DNA from: Synergistaceae bacterium
GTDB lineage: Bacteria > Synergistota > Synergistia > Synergistales > Aminobacteriaceae
DNA: 64,000 nucleotides
Direction of reading: 5' to 3'
NCBI GenBank assembly: GCA_017470485.1
Contig: JAFUYQ010000014.1
Location: forward strand, 1-64,000
Shown one piece after another: positions 25,865-33,578 of this stretch. The notes beneath the pieces were generated by a model. The model did not search any database. It worked only from the letters and a program-made list of their open reading frames with translations, and was not told where the DNA came from. How positions within the stretch are numbered: position 1 is the first letter of the stretch; the number at the start of each line of letters is the position of its first letter. The translations under genes were made by a program, and so were the position numbers.

Positions 25865-25909
25865 AGCGGTCAAAGAGATTTTTTGACATGAAAATTCTCT
25901 GAGGCCGCT
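25865..25909 (+). promoter_or_regulatory. Long imperfect hairpin between DapA-like and NRAMP-like genes
   Basis: AGCGG/CCGCT at the base and AGAGA/TCTCT above it form a long stem with a short internal loop. It has no T-run after it. It may act in mRNA processing or in setting the transporter-to-enzyme ratio. Confidence 0.5.
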
Positions 25910-25934
25910 TCACTGTAAAAGGAGGTAAAAACTA

Positions 25935-27176
25935 ATGGACGCTTCAAAAGTAAAACGGGCATCAATCGGTGAAATACTCAAACGCATAGGGCCGGGAATA
26001 ATCCTCGCAGGAGTTGTCATAGGGCCGGGAAACATTACGACTTCGGCCATGATGGGAGCAAATTACGGCTACACGATGATATGGCTGATTATCCCGATTA
26101 TCATAATGGGGATAACCTTCATGCTCACATGCTACAGAATTTCAATGCTAACCGGAATGCCGACGATACACGCTATACGCCATTACTACGGAACTCCGGC
26201 GGCGTTAATCACGGGAGTAGCCACGTTCATGTCATGTTTCTTCTTTACGATGGGTAATATCACGGGTTCTGGGGCAGGATTGAATCTTGTTACGGGCATT
26301 AACTGGAAGATAGGCTCAATCGTGATGATAGTGATTACGCTGGCGTGTTACTTCGCGAAAGGCGTTTACTCGAAGGTCGAGAAGATAATAACGCTCTGCA
26401 TTGTCGGCATGATTCTGTGCTTCTTTGCTACTTTGGTATCAACGGGCGGCCCGGACTGGCCAGAGTTCGGGCACGCCATGACGCATTGGAGTGTTGCGCC
26501 CGGAAGTCTCACAACTTCACTTGCATATGTTAGCACTAACGCGGCAATAACGGCAGGAATTTACGGAACATATCTCGGCCTCGAAAAGAAATGGAAACGC
26601 GAAGACCTCTTTAACGGGATCATGTTCGCCGATGCTATAGCTCATGTGCTTGCGGTCGTTTTAATTTCCGGCGCAATATTCCTTGTCGGAGCAATCGTTC
26701 TTCACCCGACAGGACAGGGCATTAAAGCTCCGGCACAGTTAGGACAGCTTCTTGTTCCGTTCTTGGGGAGCTCTGCCCCGATAGTGATGGGGCTTGCATT
26801 GCTTGCGGCGGCTTTCTCGTCATTGCTGGGGAACACTCAAAGGGGTATGGTTTTGCTTGCGGCAGGTATCGACAAGCCCACACAGCTTGAGTCGAACTTC
26901 ATAAAATGGGGAAGTTTCATCTGCATAGCGATAACGACAGCAATATGCTTCACGTACAACGGCAGTCCCACTCAGCTTATACTGATAGCGAATCTCTCAA
27001 CGGCGGTGGCGACACCGTTCGGAGGATTTTTCGTTACGAGGTTAATCTTCAGGAAGGACATCAACGATGAGAATAATATGCCTCAGCCGAGAATGTTACA
27101 GTTCTTCATGCTTGTGAGCTACTTGTTCGCTCTGGTAATGACCGGCTCATCGCTGATGAGGATTTTTGGGAAGTAA
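25935..27176 (+). CDS. NRAMP-fold transporter lacking canonical metal motifs
   Basis: 413 residues with 11 predicted membrane helices and clear NRAMP family layout. In canonical NRAMP metal transporters TM1 carries Asp-Pro-Gly-Asn and TM6 carries Met-Pro-His; here the TM1 motif is GPGN (residues 30-33), so the metal-binding Asp is Gly, and the TM6 segment reads SLAYVSTNAAITAG (near 195-208) with no Met-Pro-His. This argues against Mn2+/Fe2+ transport. Together with the DapA-like lyase upstream, I infer transport of an organic substrate or of a different cation. AGGAGG precedes the ATG. Confidence 0.85.
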   Translation: MDASKVKRASIGEILKRIGPGIILAGVVIGPGNITTSAMMGANYGYTMIWLIIPIIIMGITFMLTCYRISMLTGMPTIHAIRHYYGTPAALITGVATFMSCFFFTMGNITGSGAGLNLVTGINWKIGSIVMIVITLACYFAKGVYSKVEKIITLCIVGMILCFFATLVSTGGPDWPEFGHAMTHWSVAPGSLTTSLAYVSTNAAITAGIYGTYLGLEKKWKREDLFNGIMFADAIAHVLAVVLISGAIFLVGAIVLHPTGQGIKAPAQLGQLLVPFLGSSAPIVMGLALLAAAFSSLLGNTQRGMVLLAAGIDKPTQLESNFIKWGSFICIAITTAICFTYNGSPTQLILIANLSTAVATPFGGFFVTRLIFRKDINDENNMPQPRMLQFFMLVSYLFALVMTGSSLMRIFGK

Positions 27177-27189
27177 ATTAAAAATTAAT

Positions 27190-27222
27190 CCCCCATGCTG
27201 TTAATGACACGGGGGATTTTTT
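27190..27222 (+). terminator. Terminator of the NRAMP-like gene
   Basis: CCCCC/GGGGG stem with a 16-base loop, then ATTTTTT. Confidence 0.88.
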
Positions 27223-27231
27223 ATTTTCAAA

Positions 27232-27714
27232 CTAATTGAGAAGCCATACGGCGAAATTAAGATAACCTGCGAAAATCAGCCACAAGAGATAAGGAACTTG
27301 AATGCAGGAAGCCAGAGGACTGATTTTACGGAAGGTAATAATCATACAAACCACCAGAAGAATTAGAATAACCAGCCACAAAAACGCCGTTCCGAAAGCC
27401 TGAGCCGAAAAGAACAGGAAGCACCAGCAGAAATTGAAGAATAACTGAGCGAGAAAGAGCCTCAGTCCCTGAGTACGTTCTTTAGAGGCCGGAGCGAGGA
27501 AGATTTTAGCGGCTCCGAAACCCATAAGGGCATACAAAATCGTCCAGACCACAGGGAAAAGCAAAGGAGGAGGAGACAGCATAGGTTTTGTGATTTCGGT
27601 GCTGTAAATCACAGTGTCATTCCTCGTCAAAATACCGGCGGTAATCCCGACGGCCTCCGAAAAAAGAATCCATAAAGCGAAAATTCGCCATTTCTTTTTA
27701 TCAGTTGCAGACAT
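27232..27714 (-). CDS. tspO: TspO/MBR-family membrane protein
   Basis: 160 residues with five membrane helices and the TspO landmarks: KPMLSPPPLLFPVVWTILY near 43-61, a Phe-Asn-Phe-Cys-Trp segment in TM3 (FNFCWCFLFF) and PYLLWLIFAGYLNFAVWLLN at the end. TspO proteins bind porphyrins and sterols and respond to oxidative or energy stress; the partner here is unknown. It stands alone on the minus strand between two terminators, so it has its own promoter in the short gap before the PIN gene. Confidence 0.93.
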   Translation of the reverse strand: MSATDKKKWRIFALWILFSEAVGITAGILTRNDTVIYSTEITKPMLSPPPLLFPVVWTILYALMGFGAAKIFLAPASKERTQGLRLFLAQLFFNFCWCFLFFSAQAFGTAFLWLVILILLVVCMIITFRKISPLASCIQVPYLLWLIFAGYLNFAVWLLN

Positions 27715-27746
27715 TTTTTAATCACCCCGAAAATCCATAAAATTAT

Positions 27747-27774
27747 CCCCCGTCAAAACATCAGGGGGATTTTT
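27747..27774. terminator. Hairpin between tspO and the PIN toxin gene
   Basis: CCCCC/GGGGG stem with a 12-base loop. The rightward side has ATTTTTG; leftward it ends in ATAATTTT, which is enough to act as a weak terminator for the toxin-antitoxin pair. Confidence 0.65.
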
Positions 27775-27781
27775 GTGTGCC

Positions 27782-28195
27782 TCAAGAGAATTTCTCCACA
27801 AATTCTGAAGGAGTGTAGCTCGGTATCGCGTCCTCCTCAAAATCGCTCTTGTTCCTCGTTACAATACAATCAACTCCGTTAGCCTCCGCGACTGTGTACT
27901 GAACAGCGTCCTCAAAATCCTTCCAGTTCCTCGCAAACGCTGTGTCGATGTCCTGTTCTGTTACCGGCAGGATACTGATTTTCTTCCTGAAACTCTCGTA
28001 TTTACGCCTTACAGTCTCCCTGTCCTTGACAGCCCTTCTAAGAACATACAATATATCAGTTATCGCCGATGATGAGACCAGCTTTATGTCTTTTCTTTCC
28101 GCCGCCAAGTCAAAAACCTTTTCGGCCTCGTCAGTGAAATTCTGATTCGCTCCGAGATAATCAAGAACAACGTTCGTGTCGATAAGTACCCTCAA
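27782..28195 (-). CDS. PIN-domain toxin (VapC-like ribonuclease)
   Basis: 137 residues with the PIN active-site acidic residues: Asp in LIDTNVVLDYL (Asp6 and Asp12), Glu/Asp near SSAITDILYVL (Asp47), Asp in FEDAVQY (Asp94/Asp95), and TRNKSDF near the end. PIN toxins are Mg2+-dependent RNases. The start is TTG at 28195, overlapping the stop of the upstream small ORF in a TTGA junction, the usual antitoxin-toxin coupling. Confidence 0.9.
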   Translation of the reverse strand: MRVLIDTNVVLDYLGANQNFTDEAEKVFDLAAERKDIKLVSSSAITDILYVLRRAVKDRETVRRKYESFRKKISILPVTEQDIDTAFARNWKDFEDAVQYTVAEANGVDCIVTRNKSDFEEDAIPSYTPSEFVEKFS

Positions 28196-28344
28196 AGTTT
28201 CAGCCTTTCCCTTCGTATCTCGTCAATATCAAGTCTCTTTCCCGCTATGCCTTTAAGGCTCTTGAACTCGGTTTCGTAAGTCTCCTCATTCGTCTGCGGC
28301 CTTGAAAAATGACTAGAATCCTCATTATTATTTTCGGCGGTCAT
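28192..28344 (-). CDS. Small antitoxin partner of the PIN toxin, 50 aa
   Basis: ATG at 28344 follows AGGAGTG and the frame runs 50 codons, ending in TGA overlapping the toxin start by four bases. The product is highly charged: an acidic, Asn/Ser-rich N-terminus, then a helix ending GIAGKRLDIDEIRRERLKL, which looks like the toxin-wrapping segment of such antitoxins. There is no recognisable DNA-binding fold in so short a protein. The assignment rests on size, charge and the overlap. Confidence 0.75.
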   Translation of the reverse strand: MTAENNNEDSSHFSRPQTNEETYETEFKSLKGIAGKRLDIDEIRRERLKL

Positions 28345-28362
28345 TAACGCTCACTCCTAGCT

Positions 28363-29523
28363 CTAAGCACAGCACTTCTTGATTACGTCAGCGGCCTTTG
28401 CGAGTAAATCATCAGGAATGTTCAGAGCCGGAAGCAATCTCACTCTGTCTTTAGCGGTCAGGCATAGCACTCCTTCAGCGATGCAGGCATTAACAACTTC
28501 TTTGGCCGGTTTAACGGTCTTCAGCCCCATCATCAAGCCCATTCCCGAAACCTTCTCAATCCCTTCCGCTCCAGTGAACGCCTCGAAAAGGAATTTGCTT
28601 TTCTTCCTGACACCCTCCAGTAAATCCTCGTCAATCCTCCGAAGAATGCTAACTCCTCCGGCACATGCCACAGGATTTCCGCCGAACGTTGAACCGTGAT
28701 CCCCTGCCTGTAATGTATCCTTGACCTTGTCGCCGAGCATCGTCGCCCCAAGAGGAAGACCTCCGGCGAGTCCCTTAGCCGTTGAGACTATGTCGGGTTT
28801 AATTCCGTAGTTCATGTAGCTGTAGAGCTGTCCTGAACGCCCGTTGCCCGTCTGAACCTCGTCAACGATGAGAACAATATCATTTTCCTTCGCAAACTCG
28901 GCGACACCCTTCACGTATTCCTCACTGAGTGCAACTACTCCGCCTTCGCCCTGAACACACTCAATCATTATTGCCGCCGTCTTGTGAGCGTCAGCAAGAG
29001 TCTTGATGTAGTCGAGATTATCAGGTTCAGCGTGAACGAAGCCGGGCGTTAAAGGTCTGAAAAGTTCATGGTAATGATCCTGTCCTGTGGCCGATAACAT
29101 TGTTATTGTGCGCCCGTGAAAACTGTTCTTGAGGGTTATGACCGTGTAGTAGTCCGCGCCCTTCTTGTCTGCGGCGTACTTCCTTGCGGCTTTGACAGCA
29201 CATTCGTTGGCTTCGGCTCCTGAGTTCGAGAAAAATACTTTTTTCATGCCGGTGCGTTCGCAGAGCATTTGAGCGAGTTTCGCGCAAGGCTCAGTGTAAA
29301 AAAGATTCGACATGTGCTGAATCTTAGCGGCCTGTTCGCAGATTGCCTTATACCAGACTTCATCGCACGCTCCGAAAGAATTTACTGCTATTCCCGAAGT
29401 CATGTCGATGTAATCTTTACCGTTGATGTCCGTAACTAACGAGCCTTTACCAGCCGTAATCACAACCGGAAAACGGGCGTAAGTCCCTGCAACATATTCC
29501 CTGTCCAATTCCTGAATGTTCAC
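28363..29523 (-). CDS. argD: Acetylornithine aminotransferase
   Basis: A class III PLP aminotransferase converting N-acetylglutamate semialdehyde to N-acetylornithine. Visible motifs are SGAEANECAVKAARK near 102-116, IIVDEVQTGNGRSG-type segment (IVLIVDEVQTGNGRSGQ, near 213-229), and the PLP lysine in STAKGLAGGLPLGA near 243-256. It is 386 residues, family-typical. GTG start after AAAGGAGAG. It lies 15 bases behind argB and ends the arginine gene group. Confidence 0.94.
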   Translation of the reverse strand: MNIQELDREYVAGTYARFPVVITAGKGSLVTDINGKDYIDMTSGIAVNSFGACDEVWYKAICEQAAKIQHMSNLFYTEPCAKLAQMLCERTGMKKVFFSNSGAEANECAVKAARKYAADKKGADYYTVITLKNSFHGRTITMLSATGQDHYHELFRPLTPGFVHAEPDNLDYIKTLADAHKTAAIMIECVQGEGGVVALSEEYVKGVAEFAKENDIVLIVDEVQTGNGRSGQLYSYMNYGIKPDIVSTAKGLAGGLPLGATMLGDKVKDTLQAGDHGSTFGGNPVACAGGVSILRRIDEDLLEGVRKKSKFLFEAFTGAEGIEKVSGMGLMMGLKTVKPAKEVVNACIAEGVLCLTAKDRVRLLPALNIPDDLLAKAADVIKKCCA

Positions 29524-29538
29524 GTTAATATCTCTCCT

Positions 29539-30387
29539 TTAGGCTAAAAACATTGTCCCTGCTCCCTCATCGGTCAATAACTCAATCAGTATTGAGTGAG
29601 GGACTCTTCCGTCCATAATTATAACTTTCTTCACGCCTTCCTTGATTGCCTTTATGCAGCATTCGGCTTTAGGTATCATTCCGCCGGTAATGCCCCCTGA
29701 TTCTCTGAGGGCATGTGCTTCATCGACAGTGATTTCGGGAATGAGTGTCGATGGGTCTTTAGGGTCGCGCAAAATTCCGGCAATGTCGGTCATCATAATC
29801 AGTCTTTCGGCGTTCAACGCTCCGGCAATGTAAGCGGCAGCGGTGTCGCCGTTGATGTTGAAGATTTCGCCGTTCTCTCCGGCGGCTATAGTCGAGATTA
29901 CGGGGATATAGTTTTTAGCGAGAAGATCAAGTACTGCTTCAGGATTAACCCTTGTGATTTCACCGACCAGTCCGAGACGTTTATCTTTGAATTTAGCCTC
30001 TATCAATCTGTCGTCAATGCCTGAGAGGCCGACTGCCCTTCCGCCTTTAGTCTCAAGGAGATTGACGAGGGATTTATTGACTTTTCCGGCGAGAACCATC
30101 TGCACAATGTCGATAGTCTCCTGATCCGTAACTCTGAGGCCGTCAACAAACTCAGGTTTCTTTCTGAGCCTGTCCATCAAGGAATTAATCTCCGGCCCTC
30201 CGCCGTGAACAAGTACGACATTGACACCTACAAGCCGTAAAAGAACAATATCTTCCATTACCTGCTGTTTCAGCGATTCGGAAGTCATGGCGTTTCCGCC
30301 GTATTTTATGACGACGATTTTGCCGGTGTACTGCCTGATGTAGGGTAATGCCTGCACGAGAATTTCAGCGCGTTCAGTTGGTTTCAT
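29539..30387 (-). CDS. argB: Acetylglutamate kinase
   Basis: It phosphorylates N-acetylglutamate, the second step of arginine synthesis. Landmarks are VIKYGGNAM near 26-34, LVHGGGPEINSLM near 58-70, NINGDTAAAYIAGALNA near 174-190 and TGGMIPKAECC near 232-242. The 282 residues are full length. No purine-rich ribosome binding site precedes the ATG; the bases there are the end of an inserted TnpB element plus about 17 bases. The nearest AGGAGG on this strand is inside the 3' end of argC, beyond the insertion. Confidence 0.93.
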   Translation of the reverse strand: MKPTERAEILVQALPYIRQYTGKIVVIKYGGNAMTSESLKQQVMEDIVLLRLVGVNVVLVHGGGPEINSLMDRLRKKPEFVDGLRVTDQETIDIVQMVLAGKVNKSLVNLLETKGGRAVGLSGIDDRLIEAKFKDKRLGLVGEITRVNPEAVLDLLAKNYIPVISTIAAGENGEIFNINGDTAAAYIAGALNAERLIMMTDIAGILRDPKDPSTLIPEITVDEAHALRESGGITGGMIPKAECCIKAIKEGVKKVIIMDGRVPHSILIELLTDEGAGTMFLA

Positions 30388-30404
30388 AGTGTTCAGCTGC
30401 TACG

Positions 30405-30560
30405 TAAAAAGTGTTATTTTGTGTTACTTTACTTTTTCGATTATTCCTCGTTCAACCTGTCCTCTTTCGGCGAGCCTACTCAAATTTGTTCGACAGTCCA
30501 GAGGCTTTACTTCCCGCCTAGCCAGCGGTACAAAATTTTTTACAGCTTCGTAAATTCAAT
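30405..30560 (-). ncRNA. Candidate omega (guide) RNA of the TnpB element
   Basis: In IS605-type elements the guide RNA covers the 3' end of tnpB and the right end. Here the post-tnpB segment can fold: CCTCT/AGAGG and CTGTC/GACAG are complementary pairs in a compact, possibly pseudoknotted arrangement (about 30435-30500). The guide would be the bases just beyond the element end, that is the argB leader. Boundaries are a guess. Confidence 0.4.
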
Positions 30561-31738
30561 GCGGCATTATAATCTCTGTCAATTACTAATCCACACTCTG
30601 TACACTCATATACACGGTCTGAAAGTTTTAAGTCTTTCTTCTCATGCCCACATCTGGAACATGTCTTACTGCTTGCATAAAACCTGTTAGCTATCCTTAG
30701 CTGTATGCCATACTCACGGCATTTTCGCTCCAACAATTCGCGGAAGTAATAGAACTCACATTCAGCAATTGCCCGTGATAAATGGCGGTTCTTCAGCATT
30801 CCCGACACGCTCAAGTCTTCTATCGTGATATATTCTGGCCGTGCGTTTACTATTTCATGTACAGTTTTGTTGATGTAGTCATGACGTTTATTACTCAGTC
30901 TCATGTACGCCTGCTGTACTTTAAGCCTTTGTTTATCCAGATTTGAACGTTTACACTTTTTACTCGCAGTTTCCTCCTTCCGTTGTTTTAATTTCTGTAT
31001 CTTGCGCGAAAATTTACGCTGTTCACGCTTCAGCCTCCGTATTAATTTTCTTGTTTTGCTGGACTTATTGATATTCGGATAGTTACGCCCGTCCGAAATC
31101 ACTGCAAAACTCTTTACCCCTAAGTCAATACCTACGCTTTCTGATTGCGCTGCGCTTATAGATTTTGCGTTACTCATCTCAAACAGGAATGACGCAAAAT
31201 ACCTTCCTGCCCGTTTCGTGATTGTTACGCTCAATGCTTGGGGCGTGTATGGGACATAGCCATATTCCTTTATACGCAGCCACCCTAATGTCGGAATTTT
31301 CGCCCTGTGTCGTTCTATCTTCAAATCTCCGGCATTATTGCGCGGAAGGTACATGCTCACAGGCCGTCCGTTACGCCGTTTGAAGTTCGGAAACCCCGTC
31401 CTGCCCTTTAAGAAATTTTTATAGGCAGTATCTGCGTTCATGATGGATTTCTTCACGGCTTTAGATGATACTTCCCATATCCATGACTTGTCGGAATTGC
31501 TTTTCCTGTATTCATTGTTCAGCCATTTCGAGAAATCATAGCCTAACATATAACCTTGAGAACCGCTGCGGTAATTATCCCGGTTTGCAGCTATGAACAA
31601 ATTGTAGACGTATCTGCAAACGCCTATAGTACGCTCAATAATTTGTATTTGCTCGCTTGTCGGCTTCAATTCTACTTTATATGCCTTATGATTTAATGTA
31701 CTCTTCATGACCTGATTTTACATAAAATTACACTTTTT
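30406..31738 (-). mobile_element. TnpB element with imperfect inverted ends inserted between argC and argB
   Basis: The tnpB gene is framed by a 19-base inverted repeat, AAAAAGTGTWATTTTRTGT (30406-30424 and, inverted, 31720-31738), with 17 of 19 positions identical and further similarity just outside (TA-two bases-T on both sides). The repeat lies 12 bases before the tnpB start and 94 bases after its stop. TnpB-only elements of the IS605 group usually have subterminal hairpins rather than such inverted ends. No tnpA is present, so it would need a transposase in trans. Confidence 0.7.
30518..31708 (-). CDS. tnpB: TnpB RNA-guided endonuclease (IS605/IS1341 group)
   Basis: A 396-residue TnpB with an intact RuvC-like core: Asp195 in SVGIDLGVKS, Glu297 in YITIEDLS, and the DRDYNAA motif at 377-383. 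The zinc ribbon is complete (C350, C353, C369, C372). The N-terminal helix-turn-helix region (about 1-40) and the basic bridging helix (about 215-250) are present. TnpB nucleases are RNA-guided and the ancestors of Cas12. The protein appears full length and undamaged, so the insertion is probably recent or still functional. ATG start with only a weak purine-rich site. Confidence 0.95.
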   Translation of the reverse strand: MKSTLNHKAYKVELKPTSEQIQIIERTIGVCRYVYNLFIAANRDNYRSGSQGYMLGYDFSKWLNNEYRKSNSDKSWIWEVSSKAVKKSIMNADTAYKNFLKGRTGFPNFKRRNGRPVSMYLPRNNAGDLKIERHRAKIPTLGWLRIKEYGYVPYTPQALSVTITKRAGRYFASFLFEMSNAKSISAAQSESVGIDLGVKSFAVISDGRNYPNINKSSKTRKLIRRLKREQRKFSRKIQKLKQRKEETASKKCKRSNLDKQRLKVQQAYMRLSNKRHDYINKTVHEIVNARPEYITIEDLSVSGMLKNRHLSRAIAECEFYYFRELLERKCREYGIQLRIANRFYASSKTCSRCGHEKKDLKLSDRVYECTECGLVIDRDYNAALNLRSCKKFCTAG

Positions 31739-31744
31739 AGCTAT

Positions 31745-32674
31745 CTAGACACTCCTCCTAACGTTAAGCCCTGCGGTTTCCTCAAGGCCGAGTAAAATAT
31801 TCATGTTCTGGATTGCCGCTCCTGATGCGCCCTTTCCCAAGTTGTCGAAGCGCGAGACGAGCAGAAGTCTTTCATTGTTACCGTGAACTGTAATTTCGAG
31901 GTCATCACGTCCTGCGAAAGCTCCTGCCGAAATGAATCCGCCCTCGCCGAAGTCATCACCGTCCGAAAAATATATCAATCCGTCATGGTAATACTCCCTG
32001 TAGCATTCCTTAACTGCTTTAGCGTCAGCGTTACGGAGCGGAACAGTAACTTCCATTCCGGCGTAGTAGGGTGCGACTATCGGACAGAACACCGGCGGTA
32101 CAGTGAGCGCAGAAAGTTTAGTCATTTCGGGGAGGTGCTTATGTTTCTGAGTCAGCCCGTACTGTCTCGGAGCGTCAAATAATTTGTCCCTCTCATCAGC
32201 TTCATACTGAGCGATCATTTTTTTGCCGCCTCCTGAGTAACCTGTCAGCGAGAAACATGAAAGCTCTGTATCAGGTTTAATCAGTCCTTCCTGAACGAGA
32301 GGGGCTACTAACGCAATGAACCCTGTAGCGTGGCAGCCGGGATTAGCGATTCGCTTTGAGGCGGTAATTTTTTCGCGCTGGCCTTTTAGTTCCGGGAGGC
32401 CGTAAACCCAGTTAGGATTCACTCTGTGGGCGGTTGAAGTGTCGATAACGGCGGTGTCAGGACTGCTCACGAGCGAGGCGGATTCCCTTGCCGCGTCATC
32501 AGGAAGACAGAGGAAAGCTATATCGGCTTCGTTGAGAGCAGCTTTGCGGGCGTTAATGTCTTTTCGTTTTTCTTCGGTGAGGGTGAGGAGTTGAATATCT
32601 TTTCTGGAACTCAAACGCTCATAAATTCTGAGTCCTGTAGTTCCTGCGCTTCCGTCAATAAATACTTTCTTCAT
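31745..32674 (-). CDS. argC: N-acetyl-gamma-glutamyl-phosphate reductase (short type)
   Basis: It makes N-acetylglutamate semialdehyde, the third step of arginine synthesis. At 309 residues it is the short (type 2) form. Visible are the NADP loop GSAGTTGLRIYERL near 8-21, the catalytic cysteine in ANPGCHATGF near 111-120 and the NNERLLLVSRFDNLGKGASGAA block near 264-285. It should head the operon argC-argB-argD. No argJ or argA is seen in this window. Its last codons contain AGGAGGAG (31752-31759), which looks like the ribosome binding site of the next gene, now separated from argB by the TnpB element. Confidence 0.92.
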   Translation of the reverse strand: MKKVFIDGSAGTTGLRIYERLSSRKDIQLLTLTEEKRKDINARKAALNEADIAFLCLPDDAARESASLVSSPDTAVIDTSTAHRVNPNWVYGLPELKGQREKITASKRIANPGCHATGFIALVAPLVQEGLIKPDTELSCFSLTGYSGGGKKMIAQYEADERDKLFDAPRQYGLTQKHKHLPEMTKLSALTVPPVFCPIVAPYYAGMEVTVPLRNADAKAVKECYREYYHDGLIYFSDGDDFGEGGFISAGAFAGRDDLEITVHGNNERLLLVSRFDNLGKGASGAAIQNMNILLGLEETAGLNVRRSV

Positions 32675-32711
32675 CGCAAAATTTTCTCCGTTTTCAATTT
32701 TATTGGCGCGT

Positions 32712-32741
32712 ATTATAACCGCATACTAAAATTTCTGTCAA
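32712..32741 (-). promoter_or_regulatory. argC: Promoter of argC
   Basis: On the minus strand TTGACA (32736-32741), 18 bases, TATAAT (32712-32717), about 38 bases before the argC ATG. Both boxes are perfect. No ARG-box palindrome is obvious. Confidence 0.85.
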
Positions 32742-32835
32742 ATTTATTTTTAAGCAGTGAACAAAAGTTCAGTATCTTAGAATCAAAGTTATCGTGTAAA
32801 ATTTGAGCATTAAAATTCTTAGGAGGTAATTAGGA

Positions 32836-33531
32836 TTGAAACTTCTGAAATATATTCTTGCCGTTGTGGTTACGGCGGTGCTTTGCGTTTTCGGAATGCA
32901 GTGGCATTACACTGGCCGTATAACATTCGACAAAAGGAATGAGACTAGCATAATGGACACCAGCTACTACAAAATTAAGCACAGTATCTTCGAGGCCATG
33001 CCGGATTACGAGGGCAGTATTGTATTTCTTGGGGACAGCCTCACGGATTACGTTAAGTTCGATGAGTTACTGCCTGATGTGAAAGCTATCAACAGAGGAA
33101 TCGCCGGTGATACAACGTTCGGAGTTCTGAACCGTCTCGATGAGGTCATCAGCCGCAAACCCTCAAAACTTTTCGTACTCATCGGCTGTAATGATGTCTT
33201 CTTCGGCGTTGGCAATGACAAAATCACAGGGAACATCAGAACGATAATCACACGAGTACGTGAAGGTTCGCCCGAAACTAAAATTTATCTTGAGACCGTC
33301 ATGCCCACAAATCCGAACTTCGAGACTAACAGGCCGAACGATACAATTAACGCCCTCAACGTCAAAATCAAGGCTCTCGCTGATGAAACAGGCTGTAAAC
33401 TCGTTGACACTCATTCAGTCATGGCCGAAGACGGGGTGCTTCCGTTGAAGTACACGGTTGACGGGGTTCATCTCAACGGTTCAGGCGTAGTGAGATGGGT
33501 TGAATTTCTCAGGCCGTTCGTTAATGAGTAA
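32836..33531 (+). CDS. Membrane-anchored SGNH/GDSL-type lipase or esterase
   Basis: 231 residues with an N-terminal signal anchor and an SGNH hydrolase domain. The four blocks are visible: I FLGDSLTDY (catalytic Ser, near 64), II GIAGDTTFG (Gly), III LIGCNDVFFG (Asn) and V DGVHLNGSG (catalytic Asp and His, near 215). Such enzymes deacylate phospholipids, sugar esters or peptidoglycan acetyl groups. TTG start at 32836 after AGGAGG. The gene is monocistronic; a bidirectional terminator follows. Confidence 0.9.
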   Translation: MKLLKYILAVVVTAVLCVFGMQWHYTGRITFDKRNETSIMDTSYYKIKHSIFEAMPDYEGSIVFLGDSLTDYVKFDELLPDVKAINRGIAGDTTFGVLNRLDEVISRKPSKLFVLIGCNDVFFGVGNDKITGNIRTIITRVREGSPETKIYLETVMPTNPNFETNRPNDTINALNVKIKALADETGCKLVDTHSVMAEDGVLPLKYTVDGVHLNGSGVVRWVEFLRPFVNE

Positions 33532-33540
33532 CAAAAAAAT

Positions 33541-33573
33541 CCCCCTGCCCAGAAAGCAAGGGGAAATTTTTTT
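33541..33573. terminator. Bidirectional terminator between convergent genes
   Basis: CCCC(C)TGC/GCAAGGGG hairpin flanked by an A-run (33532-33539) and a T-run (33567-33573), so it serves the hydrolase gene rightward and the 5'-nucleotidase gene leftward. Confidence 0.92.
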
Positions 33574-33578
33574 CCTGA

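Noticed and set aside
28192..28344. Extension of argD-side transcript rather than an antitoxin
   Set aside because: It has its own ribosome binding site and a four-base overlap with the toxin start, typical of a toxin-antitoxin pair.
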